From: Eubacteriaceae bacterium
Lineage (GTDB): Bacteria; Bacillota; Clostridia; Lachnospirales; Lachnospiraceae
DNA length: 64,000 bases
Assembly: GCA_910574895.1 (NCBI GenBank)
Contig: CAJTDQ010000001.1
Span: 124,001 to 188,000 of the forward strand
Direction: 5' to 3'
Shown here: positions 35,174-44,267 of the stretch, piece by piece
Layout: each line of letters opens with the position of its first letter
Numbering within the stretch: position 1 is the stretch's first letter
Made by a program: the position numbers and the translations under genes
The notes under the pieces: generated by a model
Databases searched by the model: none
What the model was told of the DNA's origin: nothing
Seen by the model: the letters and a program-made list of their open reading frames with translations, nothing else

Positions 35174-36295
35174 ATGAAAAAAACAATATTAATTTTTATT
35201 TTACTAATATGCTTTTGTCCGATAGTAGATGTTTGTGGAAAAGAAAATAGCGAAATAGTTTCAATTGATGATTTTGATTTTAGAAAAAGCGGACAAGTAT
35301 TAGAAGAAGCAGGTTATAAAGATTTCAATGTAAATAATATTATTCAAAATATTATTACAGGAAATTTTTCCGATGTATTTAAAACTTGTTTCAATATCAT
35401 ATATAATAAAACGATTGGTGATGTAAACTTTATTTATAAACTTTTAGGAAATCTAGTGCTGGTTGTAGTAATGTCAGCTTTCTTCACTAATTTTGCCAGC
35501 GTTTTTTCAAAAGATAATGTTTCTGAAACAGCATTCTATATATGTTATCTGGTAGCGATAACTCTGATGATTTCGCTGTTTGACAGTTTTTGTGTAATCG
35601 CCAGTGATTTTATCAGGCTGCTTATCAGTTTTATGTATGGAATCGTCCCCACATATTTTCTGTCTGTTGCAATTGTTGGACAGGTAAGTGCTGCAGGTTT
35701 TTATCAGTTGACTCTGATAATAATCACTGTTTCTGAGTTTGTTTTTTTACATATTATTATACCGTTAATAAAAATATATGTGGCAGTAAGCATTGTAAAT
35801 AATGTATCCAGAGAAGATTTTCTTTCTAAAACTGCCAATGTAATTAAGAACTTAATAAACTTTCTTACAAAATTATTTGTTGGAATTGTAACCAGTTTAA
35901 ATGTAATTCAGGCTTTAGTACTTCCGTCAATTGACGGAGCAAAAAATACTACGATTAGAAAATTTGTAGGAGCTTTACCGGTGGTAGGGGATGGTACAGA
36001 TGCTATGTCAAGCATATTGCTGGGGTCCTTTAATTTGATGAAGAATACAATCGGTGGATTTGCAATTATCGTTATTATTGTCTTGTGTATCGTTCCATTT
36101 CTAAAGGTTCAGGTGTATTCATTTTCGATGCAGATAGCAGCGGCTTTGGTACAACCTATATCTGATAAGCGTATAACAGACAGTTTTAGCTGTTTATCTG
36201 TGGGGACAAGGATGCTGGCACGGGTTATAATGAGTGGCGGATTGCTGTTTATCATAAGTATTGCAATTATATGTATGGTAACAGGAAAGGGGTAG
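35174..36295 (+). CDS. spoIIIAE: stage III sporulation protein AE
   Basis: A 373-residue polytopic membrane protein with a cleavable-looking signal (ILIFILLICFCPIVDVCG), an extracellular N-terminal segment and about seven helices. ALVLPSIDGAKNTTIRKFVGALPVVGDGTDAMSSILLGS is the family core. ATG 35174 has AGAAGA upstream; an upstream in-frame ATG lies inside spoIIIAD. It overlaps no coding sequence. Confidence 0.92.
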   Translation: MKKTILIFILLICFCPIVDVCGKENSEIVSIDDFDFRKSGQVLEEAGYKDFNVNNIIQNIITGNFSDVFKTCFNIIYNKTIGDVNFIYKLLGNLVLVVVMSAFFTNFASVFSKDNVSETAFYICYLVAITLMISLFDSFCVIASDFIRLLISFMYGIVPTYFLSVAIVGQVSAAGFYQLTLIIITVSEFVFLHIIIPLIKIYVAVSIVNNVSREDFLSKTANVIKNLINFLTKLFVGIVTSLNVIQALVLPSIDGAKNTTIRKFVGALPVVGDGTDAMSSILLGSFNLMKNTIGGFAIIVIIVLCIVPFLKVQVYSFSMQIAAALVQPISDKRITDSFSCLSVGTRMLARVIMSGGLLFIISIAIICMVTGKG

Positions 36296-36300
36296 TAACT

Positions 36301-36627
36301 ATGGAATTTATGTATAATTATGTTAAAAATATTTGTGTGTTTATGCTGGTTATTACGTTAATACTAAATATTTTTCCGGATAGGCAGTACATAAAATATA
36401 TTAAATTGTTTGCCGGACTGTTATTGATTATTTCAGCAATTACACCGATTGTTAATCTGGGAAAACAGCGTATTAATATAACTGATATTATAAATAAATA
36501 TTATTCGAAAGAAATAACAATGGATTCTGATATCAGTGACAGTATACGTGAAATGCAGACAAAAGTTTATGAAAGGGTTAGTGAATTTAATGAGCAGACA
36601 ACCAATAAATCTGAAAAAAATAAGTAG
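36301..36627 (+). CDS. spoIIIAF: stage III sporulation protein AF, short form
   Basis: A 108-residue protein beginning MEFMYNYVKNICVFMLVITLILNIFPDRQYIKYIKLFAGLLLIISAITPI: two helices, then a short soluble tail. Bacillus SpoIIIAF is about twice as long with a C-terminal soluble domain; here only the membrane part and ~45 further residues remain, and the stop lies 38 bases inside spoIIIAG. The reading frame shows no sign of damage, so this is probably a natural short form. Confidence 0.85.
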   Translation: MEFMYNYVKNICVFMLVITLILNIFPDRQYIKYIKLFAGLLLIISAITPIVNLGKQRINITDIINKYYSKEITMDSDISDSIREMQTKVYERVSEFNEQTTNKSEKNK

Positions 36628-37120
36628 TATAAAAAATATTGGAAAAGAAAAGCTGATTCTTTTGGCTTTCGCGGGAATATTATTGATTGGTTCATCATAT
36701 TTTGAAAGTGTAGGACATGATGAGGAAGTAGAGACTACATTAGAAAATAATGAGCCGGGGATTACATATGAAAACACCTTGAAAGATGAAATAAAAAAGA
36801 TGATTGAAAGCATTGATGGAATTTCAGATGTTCAGGTGATGATTACTTTTAAATCAGGAAAAGAAAAAGTAGTGCAGGAAGACAGCGATAGCAGCACGAA
36901 TGAAAAAGGTGATACATCCGTAAAAAAAACGACAGTCATTTTAAATCAAAATGGTGGGGACAGCCCCTATGTTGTTAAAGAAGTTTATCCAAAGATAGAG
37001 GGCGTTGCAATAACAGCCTCAGGATTACAGGTGTCAAATAAAAGCGAAGAGATTATCAATATGATTGCGGCATTATTTGATATTCCTGTTCATAAAATAT
37101 CAGTAATAAAGAATAAGTAG
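36590..37120 (+). CDS. spoIIIAG: stage III sporulation protein AG
   Basis: A 176-residue protein with one N-terminal helix (LILLAFAGILLIGSSYF) and a soluble ring-building domain facing the intermembrane space (LKDEIKKMIESIDGISDVQVMITF, then YPKIEGVAITASGLQVSNKSEEIINMIAALFDIPVHKISV). The second part resembles type III secretion ring (EscJ-like) folds. I start it at MSRQPINLKK, inside spoIIIAF. Confidence 0.92.
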   Translation: MSRQPINLKKISSIKNIGKEKLILLAFAGILLIGSSYFESVGHDEEVETTLENNEPGITYENTLKDEIKKMIESIDGISDVQVMITFKSGKEKVVQEDSDSSTNEKGDTSVKKTTVILNQNGGDSPYVVKEVYPKIEGVAITASGLQVSNKSEEIINMIAALFDIPVHKISVIKNK

Positions 37121-37130
37121 GGGGAGAATA

Positions 37131-37730
37131 ATGAAAAAGTTATTTAAGAAAAATCAGTTTGTAGTTACATTTTTAGCTGTGTTAATTGCAGTAGCAGGTT
37201 ATTTAAACTATACCAGCAATATGGATAAGAAAAAAGAAGTAAAACAAGTAGATAATAATACATACGAATCTGTTTACAGTAAGGATAATCTGTTGACAGG
37301 TAATGAAGACATAGAAAGTCTGGATAATGAAGAAGAGACGAAGGAACCCGGAGAGGCAGTTCTTACGAATGGAACAAGCCTTAACTCTTATATGGTGCAG
37401 GCTAGATTAAACAGAGAACAGACACGTTCTAAAAATAAAGAAACATTGATGGAAGTTATCAATAATAATGATGTCAGCAAAAAGGAAAAAAAGAGTGCTG
37501 TTAAATCTATGGTGAAACTTACAGAAAACAGTGAAATTGAAAATAATATTGAAACATTATTAAAAGCGAAAGGATTTAGTGATATTATTGTAACCATTAA
37601 TGATGAACAGGCAGATGTTGTGCTTTCGAGTGAAGACATCAGTGATGATAAACGGGCTCAGATAGAAAATGTTATTAAAAGAAAAACAAAATTAAATGCA
37701 GATGATATTACAATTACTCCTACAAAATAG
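37131..37730 (+). CDS. spoIIIAH: stage III sporulation protein AH
   Basis: A 199-residue single-pass protein (FVVTFLAVLIAVAGYLNYTS) whose extracytoplasmic domain binds SpoIIQ across the engulfment membranes. The C-terminal half has a long helix (RLNREQTRSKNKETLMEVI) and a compact RBM fold (TLLKAKGFSDIIVTINDEQADVVL). GGGGAGAA precedes the ATG. A terminator follows. Confidence 0.92.
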   Translation: MKKLFKKNQFVVTFLAVLIAVAGYLNYTSNMDKKKEVKQVDNNTYESVYSKDNLLTGNEDIESLDNEEETKEPGEAVLTNGTSLNSYMVQARLNREQTRSKNKETLMEVINNNDVSKKEKKSAVKSMVKLTENSEIENNIETLLKAKGFSDIIVTINDEQADVVLSSEDISDDKRAQIENVIKRKTKLNADDITITPTK

Positions 37731-37749
37731 AGGCAATAAATAAAATTGA

Positions 37750-37785
37750 AAAACCAGAGATAAATTATGTCTCTGGTTTTTTATT
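37750..37785 (+). terminator. terminator of the spoIIIA operon
   Basis: AAAACCAGAGA / TCTCTGGTTTT (37750-37760 with 37770-37780) followed by TTTTATT. Confidence 0.9.
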
Positions 37786-37795
37786 AATATAATTT

Positions 37796-38161
37796 TTACT
37801 TTTTTTTGAGATGTTTCTTTATGGCATCAATACTTTCAGGACTAATAACATGTTCTATGCGGCATGCATCTTTAGAAGCAATATCCGGAGGAACACCTAA
37901 CTTTATAAAACATTCTGTAAGTAACTGATGACGTTCATAAATCATCTCAGCAATTTTTTTTCCATTATCTGTTAAAGATATAAAACCTGAATCAGACACA
38001 GTTATTTGATTTTTCTCCCGAAGTTGTTTCATGGCAATACTGACACTGGATTTTTTAAAACCTAATTCGTTAGCAATATCCACAGCACGAACAACCGGTA
38101 ATTGTTTACTTAAAACAAGTATTGTTTCTAAATACATTTCTGAAGATTCGTTATTTTTCAT
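37796..38161 (-). CDS. DtxR/MntR-family metal-dependent repressor
   Basis: A 121-residue regulator. The winged helix (YLETILVLSKQLPVVRAVDIANELGFKKSSVSIAMKQLREK) is followed by the metal-binding/dimer domain (ERHQLLTECFIKLGVPPDIASKDACRIEHVIS), where the His, Cys and Glu of CRIEHVIS are the usual ligands. It lacks the C-terminal SH3-like domain of full DtxR and resembles MntR/TroR size. It is divergent from the feo operon, whose two 18-bp palindromes are its likely sites. AAGGAG lies upstream. The metal is probably iron, from context. Confidence 0.9.
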   Translation of the reverse strand: MKNNESSEMYLETILVLSKQLPVVRAVDIANELGFKKSSVSIAMKQLREKNQITVSDSGFISLTDNGKKIAEMIYERHQLLTECFIKLGVPPDIASKDACRIEHVISPESIDAIKKHLKKK

Positions 38162-38226
38162 ACGTAAACTCCTTAATTAATAGTAAATAAAGTATATCAA
38201 AAAAGAAAAAAATATTCAATTTATTA

Positions 38227-38259
38227 TTGACAACAAACATTAGTTAGTTTATACTAACT
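38227..38259 (+). promoter_or_regulatory. feo promoter with overlapping palindromic operator
   Basis: TTGACA (38227-38232), 17-base spacer, TATACT (38250-38255). The 18-bp palindrome AGTTAGTTTATACTAACT (38242-38259) covers the -10 box. It matches the second palindrome at 38767. Confidence 0.85.
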
Positions 38260-38298
38260 CGGGATAAAAAGTAAATAATATTAAAAAGGAGATAATAG

Positions 38299-38511
38299 AT
38301 GCCTTTGTCAATGATGGGAATAGGAGAAAAAAGTATTATAAAAAAGGTAGGTGGGAAAGAAGAGACAAAAAGATTTCTTGAGAATCTGGGATTTGTCATA
38401 GGAGGAACAGTGACGGTTGTCTCTTCGATTGGTGGAAGCATTATTGTTAATGTGAAAGATACCAGAGTGGCTATTGGTAAAGATATGGCAAATAAAATTC
38501 TGGTTTCATAA
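38299..38511 (+). CDS. feoA: FeoA-domain protein 1
   Basis: A 70-residue SH3-like FeoA protein (MPLSMMGIGEKSIIKKVGGKEETKRFLENLGFVIGGTVTVVSSIGGSIIVNVKDTRVAIGKDMANKI). FeoA assists FeoB in ferrous iron uptake, probably by contacting its cytosolic part. The ELGF-like LENLGFVIG turn is typical. AAAGGAG lies upstream. A second FeoA follows after 21 bases. Confidence 0.9.
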   Translation: MPLSMMGIGEKSIIKKVGGKEETKRFLENLGFVIGGTVTVVSSIGGSIIVNVKDTRVAIGKDMANKILVS

Positions 38512-38532
38512 ATAAAGGAAAGGAGTTTTATC

Positions 38533-38751
38533 ATGACATTAAAGGAAGCAAAAGTAGGAAGTACTGTTCAGGTGAAAAAACTGAATGGCCAAGGTCCAGT
38601 AAAAAGACGAATCATGGATATGGGGATAACAAAAGGTGTAACAGTCTATATTAGAAAAGTGGCACCATTAGGAGATCCGGTTGAAGTGACGGTGAGGGGA
38701 TATGAGTTGTCATTAAGAAAAGCAGATGCAGAAATGATTGAAGTTATTTAA
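38533..38751 (+). CDS. feoA: FeoA-domain protein 2
   Basis: A 72-residue FeoA protein (MTLKEAKVGSTVQVKKLNGQGPVKRRIMDMGITKGVTVYIRKVAPLGDPVEVTVRGYELSLRKADAEMIEV). The RRIMDMGI turn and the closing GYELSLRKADAE are the best family signals. It is clearly a different paralogue from the first. Two FeoA genes before FeoB is a common arrangement in Clostridia. Confidence 0.93.
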   Translation: MTLKEAKVGSTVQVKKLNGQGPVKRRIMDMGITKGVTVYIRKVAPLGDPVEVTVRGYELSLRKADAEMIEVI

Positions 38752-38766
38752 TTTTTTTTGCCACGT

Positions 38767-38784
38767 GGTTAGTTAAAACTAACC
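38767..38784 (+). promoter_or_regulatory. second 18-bp palindromic operator, before feoB
   Basis: GGTTAGTTAAAACTAACC, an inverted repeat apart from the central two bases, matching the operator at 38242 (shared core GTTAGTTwAwACTAAC). It suggests independent metal control of feoB, or a second repressor foothold. Confidence 0.8.
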
Positions 38785-38825
38785 AATGAAAGCACACACA
38801 AATATATAAAAGAAAGGAAAATAAA

Positions 38826-40946
38826 ATGGAAGTAAAAATTGCATTAGCCGGTAATCCTAACAGTGGAAAAACAACATTATTTAATGCTTTGACAGGATCA
38901 AATCAATTTGTAGGAAATTGGCCGGGAGTTACTGTTGAAAAAAAAGAGGGGAGATTAAAAGGTTATAAGGATGTAAAACTTATTGATTTACCTGGAATTT
39001 ATTCTTTATCTCCATATACATTGGAGGAAGTGGTTGCGAGAAACTATCTGATGCACGAGATGCCGGATGCTGTTATTAATATTGTAGATGGTACGAATAT
39101 CGAAAGAAATTTATATCTGTCAACACAAATTATAGAACTGGGTATTCCGGTTATTATTGCTGTCAATATGATGGATGTTATAGAGAAGAATGGTGATAAA
39201 ATACATATTGAAAATTTAAGTGAAAAGTTAGGCTGTAAGGTTGTTGAAATATCGGCTTTAAAGGGGAATGGAATTAAAGAATTAGTTAAAGAAGCAGTAA
39301 AACTTGCACAGAGTAAAAAGACAAATAAAATAGTGCATCAGTTTTCAGAGAAAGTTGAGGATATAATCAGAGAAACAGAAGGAATGTTAGAAGATGAAAT
39401 TCCAGAGTCACAAAAGCGTTTCATTGCAATTAAGTTGTTAGAAAAAGATAAAAATATTGCAGATAGTTTAAAAGTTATTCCTAATATCATTAAACAGATT
39501 GAAACCTTGGAAAATACTTTTGATGATGATACGGAGAGCATTATCACAAATGAGAGATATGAATATATTTCATCGATTATAAAAGAATGTTATACAAAGA
39601 AAAACAGTGAAAAATTGACAATATCAGATAAAATTGACAGAGTTGTAACAAATAGATGGCTGGCGCTTCCAATTTTTGCAGCGATTATGTTTGTTGTATA
39701 TTATGTTTCTGTAACAACGGTTGGAACAATTGTAACAGATTGGACCAATGATGTACTGTTCGGAGAAATTATTCCACCGGCTGTTGAGAAAGTTCTTGTG
39801 GCACTGAATTGTACAGGCTGGCTGCAAAGTTTGATATTGGACGGTATTGTGGCTGGTGTCGGTGCTGTTTTAGGATTTGTTCCTCAGATACTTATTCTGT
39901 TTATATTTCTTGCCTTTTTGGAAGCATGTGGATATATGGCAAGAGTGGCGTTTATTATGGACAGAATTTTTAGAAAGTTTGGTCTTTCAGGAAAATCGTT
40001 TATTCCGATGCTGATCGGAAGTGGTTGCGGTATACCGGGAATTATGGCATCACGAACGATTGAAAATGACAGGGATAGAAAGATGACAATTATCACAACA
40101 ACATTTGTGCCTTGCGGAGCAAAATTGCCGATTATCGCTTTGATTGCCGGAGCATTGTTTGATGGAGCATGGTGGGTTGGACCAAGTGCTTATTTTGTCG
40201 GTATTGCAGCGATTATCGTTTCAGGTGTTATTTTAAAGAAGACGAAAATGTTCGCAGGAGATCCGGCACCTTTTGTAATGGAACTTCCGGCGTATCATCT
40301 GCCTACAGTCGAAAATATTTTGAGAAGTATGTGGGAGAGAGGCTGGTCATTTATTAAAAAGGCTGGTACAATAATTTTACTTTCAACTATCGTACTTTGG
40401 TTCTTGATGAACTTTGGCTGGGCAGATGGAAGATTTGGAATGCTCGATATGGAAACACAGTTGGATAACAGCATCTTAGCAAAGGCAGGTAGTGTGATTG
40501 CACCAATATTTAAACCTCTCGGATGGGGAGACTGGAAGATGGCGGTTGCAGCAGTAACAGGTCTTATTGCAAAAGAAAATGTTGTCAGTACCTTTGGTAT
40601 GTTATTTGGATTCGGTTCTGAAATCGCAGAAGATGGCGCACAAGTTTGGGGGAGCCTTGCAGGAAGTTTATCAGCAGTTGCAGCGTACTCATTCTTAGTA
40701 TTTAATTTATTATGCGCTCCGTGTTTTGCAGCGATGGGGGCAATTAAGAGGGAGATGAATAATGCGAAGTGGTTCGGGTTCGCTATCGGATATCAATGCT
40801 TATTAGCATATGTCATTGGTATGATTATTTATCAGACTGGCATGCTTGTAATCGGAGCAGTATTTGGTGTATGGACTGTAATCGCATTATTATTAGTGCT
40901 TGGATTGCTATATTTACTGTTCAGACCGGCAGGAAATGTGAAATAA
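38826..40946 (+). CDS. feoB: ferrous iron transporter FeoB
   Basis: A 706-residue Fe2+ transporter. The N-terminal G domain has G1 GNPNSGKTT, G3 DLPGIYSLSPY and G4 NMMD. A helical bundle follows, and then the membrane domain from about residue 280 with two gate repeats; CGYMARVAFIMDRIF and GCGIPGIMASRTI / PCGAKLPIIALIAG carry the conserved Cys residues. Length is normal. AAGGAAAATAAA precedes the start. Confidence 0.96.
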   Translation: MEVKIALAGNPNSGKTTLFNALTGSNQFVGNWPGVTVEKKEGRLKGYKDVKLIDLPGIYSLSPYTLEEVVARNYLMHEMPDAVINIVDGTNIERNLYLSTQIIELGIPVIIAVNMMDVIEKNGDKIHIENLSEKLGCKVVEISALKGNGIKELVKEAVKLAQSKKTNKIVHQFSEKVEDIIRETEGMLEDEIPESQKRFIAIKLLEKDKNIADSLKVIPNIIKQIETLENTFDDDTESIITNERYEYISSIIKECYTKKNSEKLTISDKIDRVVTNRWLALPIFAAIMFVVYYVSVTTVGTIVTDWTNDVLFGEIIPPAVEKVLVALNCTGWLQSLILDGIVAGVGAVLGFVPQILILFIFLAFLEACGYMARVAFIMDRIFRKFGLSGKSFIPMLIGSGCGIPGIMASRTIENDRDRKMTIITTTFVPCGAKLPIIALIAGALFDGAWWVGPSAYFVGIAAIIVSGVILKKTKMFAGDPAPFVMELPAYHLPTVENILRSMWERGWSFIKKAGTIILLSTIVLWFLMNFGWADGRFGMLDMETQLDNSILAKAGSVIAPIFKPLGWGDWKMAVAAVTGLIAKENVVSTFGMLFGFGSEIAEDGAQVWGSLAGSLSAVAAYSFLVFNLLCAPCFAAMGAIKREMNNAKWFGFAIGYQCLLAYVIGMIIYQTGMLVIGAVFGVWTVIALLLVLGLLYLLFRPAGNVK

Positions 40947-41048
40947 ATAATAATTGTAACGAAGTTTTGTAAGTCATTATATATGGCAGGAGTTTAACTG
41001 GGCATTTTATTTCTGTCATATGTTTAAATTGTGTAGAAGGAGATTTTT

Positions 41049-41195
41049 ATGAATGGAGCAGTAGGAACATTTATTGTACTCGTAGTATTGGTGTCGGTTG
41101 TATGTATCGTGGTAAGAAGCATGATAAAGGATAAAAAAAGCGGAAAATCCCTTCAATGTGGTGGGGATTGTGGAAAGTGTAAAGGATGTCATTAA
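41049..41195 (+). CDS. FeoB-associated Cys-rich membrane peptide
   Basis: A 48-residue protein. One membrane helix (GTFIVLVVLVSVVCIVV) is followed by a basic stretch and a cysteine cluster CGGDCGKCKGCH at the C-terminus, the layout of the small Cys-rich proteins that follow feoB in Clostridia. The cluster may bind iron or an iron-sulfur centre next to the transporter. GAAGGAGATTTTT precedes the ATG. It is too short for common ORF cut-offs. Confidence 0.88.
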   Translation: MNGAVGTFIVLVVLVSVVCIVVRSMIKDKKSGKSLQCGGDCGKCKGCH

Positions 41196-41198
41196 ATT

Positions 41199-41223
41199 AA
41201 GGTAAGTTTCTCTTGCCTTTTTG
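41199..41223 (+). terminator. terminator of the feo operon
   Basis: AAGGTAAG / CTTGCCTT (41199-41206 with 41212-41219, one G-U pair), then TTTT. Confidence 0.75.
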
Positions 41224-41240
41224 CTGTTTGGGAGAGTGTT

Positions 41241-41939
41241 ATGTTTTTAGAAATTAAGGGATTAAGAAAAAGTTTTGGTGAAGGAAATAACAAAAACGAA
41301 GTCATTAAAGGTGTGGACTTTGAAGTGGAAAAAGGAGAGATATGCGTGTTTTTAGGTCCTTCCGGTTCGGGAAAAACAACATTATTAAATATTATTGGCG
41401 GGATTGATTGCGCAGATGAAGGTTATGTATGTATTAACGGAGAAAAAGTCGCTAATATGAAGGAAAAAGAATTGACAGAATATAGAAGAAAGCATTTGGG
41501 ATATGTTTTTCAAATGTATAATCTGATTCCAAACTTAAATGTAAGAGAAAATATTGAGGTGGGTGCATATTTAAGTGACAATCCTCTGGAAATCAATGAA
41601 TTATTAAAGATTCTTGGTTTGTATGAGCATAGGAACAAACTTCCAAATCAGTTATCCGGGGGACAGCAGCAAAGAACTGCCATTGGCAGGGCAATTATTA
41701 AAAATCCGGATATTTTATTGTGTGATGAGCCAACGGGGGCGTTGGATTATAATACGTCAAAAGATATTTTGAAATTGATAGAAGATATCAATCAAAAGTA
41801 TGGTAATACAATTATTATCGTCACACATAATGATGCAATCAAAAATATGGCAGACAAAATCATTAAATTAAAAGATGGAAGAATTAAGACGATCTATAGG
41901 AATGAGAATAAAATTGCTGCCAGCCAATTGGATTGGTAA
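41241..41939 (+). CDS. MacB/LolD-type ABC transporter ATPase
   Basis: A 232-residue ATPase. Walker A GPSGSGKTTLLNIIGGID, signature LSGGQQQRTAIGRAI, Walker B ILLCDEPTGALD and the switch His in VTHNDAIKNMA all fit the type VII (MacB, BceA, LolD) group, which drives mechanotransmission through an FtsX-like permease. That permease follows 12 bases later. The two are likely a resistance, export or envelope-sensing system. Confidence 0.92.
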   Translation: MFLEIKGLRKSFGEGNNKNEVIKGVDFEVEKGEICVFLGPSGSGKTTLLNIIGGIDCADEGYVCINGEKVANMKEKELTEYRRKHLGYVFQMYNLIPNLNVRENIEVGAYLSDNPLEINELLKILGLYEHRNKLPNQLSGGQQQRTAIGRAIIKNPDILLCDEPTGALDYNTSKDILKLIEDINQKYGNTIIIVTHNDAIKNMADKIIKLKDGRIKTIYRNENKIAASQLDW

Positions 41940-41951
41940 GGTGGTGATAAA

Positions 41952-44222
41952 ATGAAAAATCCGTTAATGAAAAGGTTGCCACGAGAGTTAAAAGATGATT
42001 TTGTAAAATATTTAGTATTGTTTATGTTTATGACATTGACAATAGGATTTATTTCAGGATTTCTGGTAGCCGGAGGCAGCCTGAAAACTGCATATGATGA
42101 GAGCTTTGAAAAATATAGTATAGAAAGTGGACATTTTCTTTTGAAAAATGAAGCTGATAACGCTTTGATTAAGAAGATTGAAAAAGAAAAGGTAACTGTT
42201 TATAAAAATTATTATATGGATATTGATACCGATTCTAATTTGGATGGAAAAACGAATAGTACTCTTAGAATTTTTAAAAATAGAGAAAGAATAAATAAAG
42301 TTTGTATAATGGAAGGTAAACTTCCAGTCTCAGACAAGGAAATTGCCGTTGATAGAATGTATGCTGATAATAATCATATTTCAGTGGGAGATTCGATAAA
42401 AGCAGGTGAAAAGAGATTAGAAGTAACAGGATTAGTTGCATTATCTGATTATAGTGCCATGTTTTCAAATAATACAGATTTAATGTTTGATGCGGTATTA
42501 TTTGGTGTTGCCGTTGTGAGTGATGATTTGTTTAAAAACTATAATCATAATATAAATTACTGTTATTCATGGTTGTATGATATGGTGCCACAAAGTGATG
42601 AGGAAGAAAAGAAAGTATCAGATGCTTTTTTGAAGACATTATATAAAAATGTATATATGTCTGGAAATGAAATAGAAGCCTATGTACCAAGATATCAAAA
42701 TTCTGCAATTAACTTTACAGGAAATGATATTGGCGGTGATCAGGGGATGATGTTAATATTGTTATATATTCTGATTGCACTACTTGCATTTGTATTTGCA
42801 GTAACAATAAATCATACGATTGTAAGAGAGTCTGCTGTAATAGGAACATTAAGGGCAATGGGATATTCAAAAATAGAATTGGTAAGACATTATTTGATGT
42901 CTCCAATATTAGTATCTGTTGCATCAGCTGTTATTGGTAATGTTTTAGGGTATACAGTTTTTAAATCAATGGTGGTATCTTTATATTATGAAAGTTACAG
43001 TCTGCCTACATATGAAACAATCTGGAATGGCAATGCCTTCGTTTTAACAACAGTAATACCGATGGCAATTATATTGGTAATTAATTTATATTCTCTAACA
43101 AATAAGATGTCATTAAGTCCATTAAAGTTTATCAGGAAAGATTTTAATAAGAGTAAGAAAAAGAAAGCATTCCGCTTAAATTCAAAAATAAAATTTATAA
43201 CTCGTTTTAGAATAAGAATTATTTTTCAAAATAAATCCAGTTATATTACGTTGTTTATTGGAATTGTTTTTGCCAATATCATATTACTATTTGGTATGAT
43301 GCTGCCTCCATTGTTGAAACATTATCAGGATAGCATTATTGATAATATGATAGCGAGGTACCAATATGTTTTAAAAAAGCCGGTAGAAGTAAAAGCAAAA
43401 GATGCTGAGAAATATGCCATGACTGTACTTCAGATGAATAAAGAATCAATCAGTGAACAAGTCAGTATTTATGGAATTGAAGAAAACAGCCGGTATATAA
43501 AAGATACACCTATAGATGGTTACTATATTTCAAGTTCAATGTCAGAAAAGTACAAAATAGAGAGAGGAGAAACAATTGTCTTAAAAGAAAAATATAATGA
43601 TAAGCAGTATCAGTTTAAGGTGAAAGGAATTATTAATTATCCGGGAAGTCTTGCTGTATTTATGAATAAAAATGAATTTTGTAAAGTATTCAATCAGGAA
43701 CAAAATTATTATACAGGTTATTTTTCTGATACAAAATTAAATATAGTAGAGAAAAATATAGCCAGCGTAATAACAGAAGAAGATTTGACAAAAACTTCCC
43801 GCCAATTAAATGTTTCCATGGGAAATATGTTCTATCTGGTGGAGGGATTTGCGATTGTTTTATTTGTTATGTTAATTTACTTGTTGACGAAACTAATTAT
43901 TGAAAAAAATACAAATGCAATTTCAATGGTAAAAATTTTAGGATATAACGATAAAGAAATTGGAAGACTTTATATAATTGCTACGACATGGGTTGTTCTG
44001 ATATCTGTATTTTTTAGTTTATTTATAGCATCGGGTTTAATTCATGTGATTTATTTTGAAATGATGAAAGGATATTCGGGATGGCTGACGCTATATATTG
44101 CACCGAGTATTTATATACAAATGTTTATGATAGGGATTGGATGCTATGTCTTAATGTTGTTCATACAGTTTAGAAAAATTAAGAAAATACCAATGGGTGC
44201 AGTACTAAAAAATGTTGAATAG
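41952..44222 (+). CDS. FtsX-like ABC transporter permease
   Basis: A 756-residue permease. A first helix (LVLFMFMTLTIGFISGFLVAGG) leads to a large extracytoplasmic domain, then helices around residues 265-390 (MLILLYILIALLAFVFAVTI; ESAVIGTLRAMGYSKIELVRHYLMSP is the FtsX loop), a second extracytoplasmic domain, and the last three helices (LVEGFAIVLFVMLIYLLTKL, then ISMVKILGYNDKEIG). It carries two FtsX cores, as in long single-chain permeases of Firmicutes. No adjacent two-component genes are seen, unlike Bce systems. GGTGGTGATAAA precedes the ATG. Confidence 0.88.
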   Translation: MKNPLMKRLPRELKDDFVKYLVLFMFMTLTIGFISGFLVAGGSLKTAYDESFEKYSIESGHFLLKNEADNALIKKIEKEKVTVYKNYYMDIDTDSNLDGKTNSTLRIFKNRERINKVCIMEGKLPVSDKEIAVDRMYADNNHISVGDSIKAGEKRLEVTGLVALSDYSAMFSNNTDLMFDAVLFGVAVVSDDLFKNYNHNINYCYSWLYDMVPQSDEEEKKVSDAFLKTLYKNVYMSGNEIEAYVPRYQNSAINFTGNDIGGDQGMMLILLYILIALLAFVFAVTINHTIVRESAVIGTLRAMGYSKIELVRHYLMSPILVSVASAVIGNVLGYTVFKSMVVSLYYESYSLPTYETIWNGNAFVLTTVIPMAIILVINLYSLTNKMSLSPLKFIRKDFNKSKKKKAFRLNSKIKFITRFRIRIIFQNKSSYITLFIGIVFANIILLFGMMLPPLLKHYQDSIIDNMIARYQYVLKKPVEVKAKDAEKYAMTVLQMNKESISEQVSIYGIEENSRYIKDTPIDGYYISSSMSEKYKIERGETIVLKEKYNDKQYQFKVKGIINYPGSLAVFMNKNEFCKVFNQEQNYYTGYFSDTKLNIVEKNIASVITEEDLTKTSRQLNVSMGNMFYLVEGFAIVLFVMLIYLLTKLIIEKNTNAISMVKILGYNDKEIGRLYIIATTWVVLISVFFSLFIASGLIHVIYFEMMKGYSGWLTLYIAPSIYIQMFMIGIGCYVLMLFIQFRKIKKIPMGAVLKNVE

Positions 44223-44233
44223 ATGTTATGATA

Positions 44234-44264
44234 AAAGGGACCGTTTTGAACAGTCCCTTTCTAT
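44234..44264. terminator. bidirectional terminator
   Basis: AAAGGGAC / GTCCCTTT (44234-44241 with 44253-44260) between convergent genes. Confidence 0.82.
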
Positions 44265-44267
44265 TAT

